Shown here: positions 60,301 through 64,000 of the stretch, piece by piece
Layout: each line of letters begins with the position of its first letter
Numbering within the stretch: position 1 is the stretch's first letter
From: Candidatus Nitrospira allomarina
GTDB lineage: Bacteria; Nitrospirota; Nitrospiria; Nitrospirales; UBA8639
Direction: 5' to 3'
DNA length: 64,000 bases
Assembly: GCF_032050975.1 (NCBI RefSeq)
Contig: NZ_CP116967.1
Span: forward strand, 2,539,001-2,603,000
Notes under the pieces: model-generated
Told to the model about the DNA's origin: nothing
The model's input: the letters and a program-made list of their open reading frames with translations, nothing else
Database searches by the model: none
Position numbers and translations under genes: made by a program

Positions 60301-61343
60301 TGTTGTTGAGGCATAAATCCCTGCAGCTGGGCCACATCCAGTCGTGTTGAATAGAGCTCTCCTTCTATGCGCATAGGATCGACATCGGATATCACTCGAA
60401 TCGTCCCCGCAAGATCGCTGTTTGCGACAATCGCTTTCATGGGATCAATTGACCAGATGTCATCCGCCAGGGCAAGCGTCCCGGTCAGGTGATACTCGGG
60501 GAGGGCAGGGAGTTCAATGGCAAGCACCTCATTCCATCGTGAAAGGTTGCGTCCTTCCAATTGAAAATGCAGATTTGCCTTCTCGGGTGAGAGCAATGCA
60601 TCAACAGTCCCATTAATGGCCAGACTAGTTTCGACGGTGTTCACCTTTAATCCTACCTGGATGGGGTTTTCCGGTGAGTGTGGCTTTGAGGAATCCGTTC
60701 CTGCGGACAATCCGATCGTCACTGGCTCTCCAGCGACATGTCCGCCGCCTTTAGCAACAAGACGCTCTTGGTCCGTATGTGATTCCTCCCTCGTGGCAAG
60801 GATCGAAAGGGAAACAAAAATATCCTGTTGCGGATCCAGATAGGTGAGGCGCCCGCCATTGACAGTCACTGATTCAATACGAGGCAGATTGAGAGCCGGA
60901 TCCCCTTCGCCCGACTTTTCAGTGGGTTGGTCACTGTGGGAGGAATTTCCCTTATCTGCTATTGTCCAACTGGTTGCCCCACGATCAGATCGTTCCAGAT
61001 GAACCACTGGTGCCGTCGCCTGCAGGTCAGGAATGACCAGGTCACCCTTCAAGAGCGGGAGAAGGTCGATCCCCACCTCTAACCGATCAACGGATGCGAG
61101 GGAGGGATCTGATGCCCAAGCTGGGTTCGCAATTGATAGATTCTTGACTCGTAATCGGGAGATTCGGCCGAAGTCCAGGTCAAATGCGCCGATCGTGACC
61201 TGTCGACCAGCTAATTCCGTCGCCTTGGATTCAGCGAAATGAAGAAACCATTGGGAGTTCAGCGCGGCAATACCCACCGCCACCAGGATGACAAGGATGA
61301 AAACCAGGACAACAATCGACAGAAGAATTCTACGAATCCACAT
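57366..61343 (-). CDS. Large AsmA-family protein
   Basis: A 1325-residue protein with one N-terminal membrane helix (about 6-28), then a very long periplasmic region. It opens with AsmA signatures (FGRISRLRVKNLSIANPAWA, then LEVGIDLLPLLKGDLVIPDL). It contains many repeated beta segments of the form 'NSDLAGTIRV', 'GESDISGQATI' and 'GDSDVAGKLRV'. It ends in the AsmA_2-type domain (FKGHGSIDLRQEKMNLTIEP). AsmA-like proteins of this size are thought to form hydrophobic grooves bridging the membranes to move phospholipid. Several insertions are rich in Glu/Ser/Thr. No strong ribosome binding site. It is adjacent to a BON lipoprotein on the other strand. Confidence 0.85.
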   Translation of the reverse strand: MWIRRILLSIVVLVFILVILVAVGIAALNSQWFLHFAESKATELAGRQVTIGAFDLDFGRISRLRVKNLSIANPAWASDPSLASVDRLEVGIDLLPLLKGDLVIPDLQATAPVVHLERSDRGATSWTIADKGNSSHSDQPTEKSGEGDPALNLPRIESVTVNGGRLTYLDPQQDIFVSLSILATREESHTDQERLVAKGGGHVAGEPVTIGLSAGTDSSKPHSPENPIQVGLKVNTVETSLAINGTVDALLSPEKANLHFQLEGRNLSRWNEVLAIELPALPEYHLTGTLALADDIWSIDPMKAIVANSDLAGTIRVISDVDPMRIEGELYSTRLDVAQLQGFMPQQQDTDPLAVKTGNLLDVIAHSGLQAGLTYRADVIATGEMPVHHVNLAMRLQDDMLTIESLSGDVAGTHLTIGTQVSVKGKAAESRLSLQAENLKATDKAPNEVISESGTNATEGFPGTLGMDLAMNIHTIRESEEKTNSRESSGPQDSIHSVEWSTLEIETFDIRYDDPAMNTRFKAQIEENSPERLIVKAKGLYRNEPIDMTVTAPAMNTFVDLPPDGQSRKHLSAEFKLADTSASLSALVEPGWPLMWLDLEFSMSSESPDTLAAIFDGELPALDTLAINGSLSKRTHLWSLQKFAAIIGESDISGQATIDTADELRFKGNLLSKNLKIASLMPANGKDTTTAQAVASIPETSEQDTAQRHSPERLLPTWLNNLQGVLGLQVEQLVLPGATLKDVTVRTTFDNGLLRLSPLNIDLGGGTIKTSAQLDLRKPSLSGHLQTDIREVNLTEAMQTLGREAGALGQVNGRLALSLPAAHQTAKHPLNTDAILDRLRIDDVRLRYDDPALQAKTDLRLMADSVASGIQVTGTVEYRENPVEVSITTGSIRQALQDYGAMPVEATFTTQETTLTLEGNVGELFPVAKFKGTVGMKGPNPARLGEAIGIPLPHLPPYRLIAQVHREQEAESQQSFHLSDLDGTIGDSDVAGKLRVTIGGERPMIFARLKSRTLDLDDLAGLLGAPPDPDEAASPKQEAQAEAAKKRKTLLPNKPLDFTQLRKLDADVEYRAKGVKAPDLPLNDFVLNVVLQDGHMQMDHLDFGVATGTTAMQLEVNAHESPAQAKLHAHFNHINVSQLLARFEVADDSFGDIGGRATLWMQGESLADWFASADGGLYLTMTGGKIDALLVELAGLDFTESAAVFLSTDTGVAIECAYTDLQARSGIVTIHPFLLDTQDTKFKGHGSIDLRQEKMNLTIEPYPQDFTILSSRGPLHVTGTFSNPEFSVEPSFPSPEFGMADDSARCTGMVDALRTARKEQLADNN

Positions 61344-61578
61344 AGGCTGTTTTTCCGCTCACTTCACAGAATGTCACCGGTATTCCTTTCGGAATAGGTT
61401 GTGAAGTAAAGTAAGATTCTAAGAGAGCTCAGGGCAGCAAAAGCCATGATGGAAATCCCGTGTATTACCGTTGATCAATACCCGAAACTTCGCGTGATCT
61501 CATCCCATGGTCTGAACATGCATGGTCGTGGATGGCCGGAAGTCCCGAATAACCTTATAGCTGTATAAAAGGTTTAAT

Positions 61579-61941
61579 ATGATTAACGTCTCGTCCCTAT
61601 GTCCGCTTATGAACCAGTTACGTCCTGCCTGCCAAGGTCTATGGCGTCCTATCGCATTTGTGTGTGTGCTGTTTCTCACGGTTAATGCGGCCGGATGCGG
61701 CACTCATCTCGGTGCAGACGCAGAGGTTTCCGACCGGAATGAGCAGATGGCCGCTGAGGTTAAAGCGGCGCTGGTTCAAGAAGCCGGTTTGAACGCTGCT
61801 CCTATTGATGTCAAAGTCCAAAATGGCGTAGTGACCCTGGGGGGATTCGTTGAAAAAGAGTCCCACCGGCAGGCGGCAGAGAGAGCCGCCGGCCGTGTGA
61901 GAGGGGTCCAATCGGTCATTAATCATCTTCAACTTAAATGA
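61579..61941 (+). CDS. BON-domain lipoprotein
   Basis: A 120-residue protein with an N-terminal export segment ending in a lipobox-like NAAGC (Cys about 39). A single BON domain follows (about 52-118, RNEQMAAEVKAALVQEAGLN to VRGVQSVINHLQL). It is similar in kind to the BON lipoprotein at 19185. The start could be 61579 or the ATG at 61612. It is transcribed away from the AsmA gene, so the two share a divergent promoter region of about 235 bp. Likely an outer-envelope stress protein. Confidence 0.8.
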   Translation: MINVSSLCPLMNQLRPACQGLWRPIAFVCVLFLTVNAAGCGTHLGADAEVSDRNEQMAAEVKAALVQEAGLNAAPIDVKVQNGVVTLGGFVEKESHRQAAERAAGRVRGVQSVINHLQLK

Positions 61942-61983
61942 CATCGATTTTGGAGAATTTCTGGCTTTCTTTATAGCACTCAC

Positions 61984-62256
61984 CTATGTCTCCTCACTTC
62001 TATGAATAAACTCCTGTGATTGAGAGGGCATGGATGATTGGTCTGCCTTTTCGGTAGACAGGACAGTATAGATTTCGTTCCCTTTCTTAATATTGGCTTT
62101 GACCATATCTCCCTCCCTGAAAGATTTTCCTTGAAGTGCGCTCTCCTCCATGTGCACACGCACTTGCCACCCATGTCCGTCTTGGTTGGTAGACACATTC
62201 CCATCGATTTTCTGAATTTCCTTTTCGATCGTCCAGTCCTGGAGTTCAATGATCTT
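61984..62256 (-). pseudogene. 5'-truncated paralogue of the exported repeat protein at 52017
   Basis: An open minus-strand frame of 90 codons runs from just after a TGA (62257-62259). It encodes WTIEKEIQKIDGNVSTNQDG, then VRVHMEESALQGKSFREGDM and EIYTVLSTEKADQ, which aligns with repeat 1 of the 52017 protein (TVEKVEGDVF, LDEKAFQGKQPKEGDK). No signal peptide or ATG is present in frame; the first GTG (62196) would delete half the repeat. It appears to be a decayed or rearranged copy. Confidence 0.6.
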
Positions 62257-62690
62257 TCACCTGTTGTAACTGATGTAAGAAATATAAAACGGGTGGAAAG
62301 GCTGGCACTCCCTAATAAAAAATCTTAGAAAAGATGGGGTATTGTCAGTCGAAGATGCAGAAGTCGCCTATATTATTGTCCTCCCCCATTAATGTTCGGC
62401 CAGTACCTCATCAGTCAGCCTGACTTGCAATACATTGTCAATCCATCAACCGATCCCACAGTGCGAAATGCCCTGGGGTGGGGTGCGTTTCGAGATTAAT
62501 TTAAATTGGTTTGAGGCCCACACCACATCCGTTGAAATTCAAATATAAGTTGGAGGCTTAGAGCTCTTACGTGCCGAATTTGACAATCTTCACTCAAGAA
62601 TACTCCGCCCTTTACCTCTCCAATCGCCTTATGGAGCTATTGTGGAAAGAACGGAGATTCGGCTTCCACGTTCTAAGCAACTGCGAGACC
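62257..62690. other. Intergenic region upstream of the remnant
   Basis: No gene supported. A plus-strand frame (62571-62798) is antisense to the end of the exported repeat gene and has no ribosome binding site. Confidence 0.45.
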
Positions 62691-63560
62691 TTATTTCCCG
62701 TTTTGAGGGACATGGGCAATATCGACGATTTTATCATCGCTATCTACCAATACTGTTACCGGGGTGCCTTTGGAAAGGTCTGTCATTTCCCCTTGTAAAT
62801 AGTCCCAGACAGGTAACGTGAGAGATTCCTTGTCCTTTGTTTGAATAGTCAATGATTGTTTTTTTGGCTCGTCCTGTACCACTCCTTGAATATGGCGGTA
62901 CACATTATAGGCGGTGGAACGCGCCCAATCGTCTTCGGCAATCACGTCATTGGTCAACGTCGCACTCGCAATTTTATTTGTCTCATCGATGAGAAATAGT
63001 CCATCCGTATCGAATGGAATAGCCGCAACCTCACTTCTGGCCAGCGGGCGTACCGGAAACGATTGTTCTTTGCCCTCTTTGGTTTTAATCACGGCATGGT
63101 CCTGTCCGACCTTCAGCGGTTGCGCAAGTCTGCCCTTGATGACGTTGTGGTGACTCTGGCCTTTCTCTTTCGAGAGGTGATAATCGACAACGTGATTCTT
63201 AGCGTTTACCACAATGGTGACCTTATCGCCCTCTTTCAACGTGAATCCTTTTTCTTTCGCACGTTCAATGGAGAGATATCTCGGACTAATTTCTCCGGAA
63301 TCCCCGGAATTAACTTTAGCTTGATCCGCTGCCACTCCTTCCACAACGCCGGTGATGACCCGATGCCCGGGAAGTAGAGTAAACTGGTGGTGTTGCTCGC
63401 CGTCCTGTTCCACTTGTTCCATGGTGGACTGGTGTTGAGAGGTTTCTGTAGAGTCCTTTTCCCCTCCTGACGCAACCGTCATCCCCGCCAAAAGGTATAC
63501 ACATGACCCGAGAAGCACAGTGGTTTTCCAGTGTGAGGGAACTTTTATGGAAAGTGACAT
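62691..63560 (-). CDS. Exported three-repeat beta-rich protein (paralogue of the 16.4 kb gene)
   Basis: A 289-residue protein with a signal peptide (about 9-32, TTVLLGSCVYLLAGMTVASG) and a Gln/Glu/His-rich linker. Three repeats follow. Repeat 1 is GHRVITGVVEGVAADQAKVN to GDKVTIVVNAKNHVVDY. Repeat 2 is IKGRLAQPLKVGQDHAVIKT to LFLIDETNKIASATL. Repeat 3 is IQGVVQDEPKKQSLTIQTKD to VTVLVDSDDKIVDIA. Domain order and wording match 16408-17247, so the two arose by duplication. GAAAGGAGAAACC sets the ATG at 63560; a longer frame to 63617 has no export sequence at its start. Function unknown. Confidence 0.8.
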   Translation of the reverse strand: MSLSIKVPSHWKTTVLLGSCVYLLAGMTVASGGEKDSTETSQHQSTMEQVEQDGEQHHQFTLLPGHRVITGVVEGVAADQAKVNSGDSGEISPRYLSIERAKEKGFTLKEGDKVTIVVNAKNHVVDYHLSKEKGQSHHNVIKGRLAQPLKVGQDHAVIKTKEGKEQSFPVRPLARSEVAAIPFDTDGLFLIDETNKIASATLTNDVIAEDDWARSTAYNVYRHIQGVVQDEPKKQSLTIQTKDKESLTLPVWDYLQGEMTDLSKGTPVTVLVDSDDKIVDIAHVPQNGK

Positions 63561-63683
63561 GGTTTCTCCTTTCAAGTGAGAGCAGTGATTGTGTTCCGGT
63601 ATCCGGGCTTCCTGCATGAAGATTGAACGGAAGTCCGACTACAAGCAATGAGTAAATAGCTTTAAAGGTCTGAAGGTCCTGTA

Positions 63684-63723
63684 GAAAAAAGAGACGAAGC
63701 CGTGGGTACTCAGCCTCGTCTCT
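63684..63723 (-). terminator. Rho-independent terminator of the small membrane peptide gene
   Basis: On the minus strand an 11-bp stem (63713-63723 with 63690-63700, one wobble) around a 12-base loop is followed by six T (complement of 63685-63690). It lies about 40 bp after the stop of the 63765 gene. Confidence 0.75.
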
Positions 63724-63764
63724 TCCTTGGAACCCTTTTTCGGCTTATGAGCGAAGGCATAACA

Positions 63765-63860
63765 TTAGATTGCCAAGACGAATGGGCGAACGAAGACAAA
63801 AAAATCGATCAATTGCACAATAACCATTAAAACTCCAAACACCGTGTGTAATAACTTCAT
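63765..63860 (-). CDS. 31-residue single-pass membrane peptide
   Basis: ATG preceded by AATAAGGAGGACAAATC opens a 31-codon frame encoding a peptide with one hydrophobic helix (LLHTVFGVLMVIVQLIDFF) and a polar/aromatic end (VFVRPFVLAI). The strong ribosome binding site and the dedicated terminator about 40 bp downstream argue that it is real. I do not recognise a family. It could be a type I toxin-like, regulatory or membrane-stress peptide; no antisense RNA gene is evident by eye. Confidence 0.6.
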   Translation of the reverse strand: MKLLHTVFGVLMVIVQLIDFFVFVRPFVLAI

Positions 63861-64000
63861 GATTTGTCCTCCTTATTTTTGGAAGGCGATTGTTCCAAAA
63901 AATAAATTGTAAAATAACCTCCTTCATACTCAGGCAAATTATGAAGGGGATTCAGTTAACCACTAACTGGTAAAAACCCGTGAATCTTCATTATTTACCC

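Noticed and set aside
62571-62798. 75-codon plus-strand frame
   Set aside because: Mostly antisense to the exported repeat gene and without a ribosome binding site.
1-64000. CRISPR arrays, tRNA or rRNA genes, insertion sequences, prophage
   Set aside because: I saw no regularly spaced repeats, cloverleaf-like sequence, transposase or phage structural genes. The holin-family gene at 54754 is a housekeeping holin-X type.

Overview
The window looks like chromosomal DNA from a Nitrospirota bacterium, most likely a Nitrospira-type nitrite oxidiser. This is inference from gene content: divergent cytochrome bd-like oxidase subunits beside an alternative complex III, a hopanoid-type glycosyltransferase, a molybdate importer, Ku/LigD, and many small envelope stress proteins. 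Base composition is near 50% GC by eye, so a marine-type Nitrospira fits better than a high-GC sewage lineage. I see no rRNA, tRNA, insertion sequence, prophage or CRISPR array. Most genes have clear AAGGAGG-type ribosome binding sites.

Layout. 1-3.2 kb: a frameshifted phosphate permease cut by the window edge, a bactofilin, a SixA-like phosphatase and a long non-coding stretch with an unusual interlocked inverted repeat. 3.2-9.5 kb: a PadR regulator followed by a complete TolC / RND pump / adaptor efflux operon. 10.2-14.4 kb: an outer-membrane porin followed by modABC. 14.8-19 kb: HpnB-like glycosyltransferase, a secreted three-repeat protein and NhaA. 19-28.5 kb: envelope and stress genes (BON, DUF748, entericidin, two CsbD, DUF1269), then an L,D-transpeptidase next to an M15-like peptidase, and a cation exchanger.

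29.3-37.7 kb (minus strand) is the most striking part: one tightly packed operon for an alternative complex III (pentaheme ActA, split ActB1/ActB2, ActC, ActD, ActE) running directly into two paralogous cytochrome bd-subunit-I-like proteins. There is no recognisable ActF, CydB or heme-copper oxidase. I infer a quinol-to-oxygen electron route made of ACIII plus a bd-like terminal module.

37.8-57.2 kb: PRC-barrel proteins, two degenerate receiver proteins, an FMN reductase, a cyclase-family protein that has lost metal ligands, AI-2E and DUF2254 membrane proteins, a short metallothionein gene, DUF1328, Ku + LigD + a DUF7218-like basic protein, BrkB, a DUF3618/holin-X/coiled-coil operon and a baeRF-type protein. 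57.4-64 kb: a giant AsmA-like protein, a BON lipoprotein, a 5'-truncated paralogue and another secreted three-repeat protein, ending with a 31-residue membrane peptide.

Two features cut across the window. An expanded family of exported small beta-rich repeat proteins (five genes and one remnant, about eleven repeats) occurs at 16.4, 22.9, 46.5, 52.0, 62.0 and 62.7 kb. A recurrent intergenic 9-mer, AAACCCTGG, lies mostly 85-120 bp upstream of stress and envelope genes.
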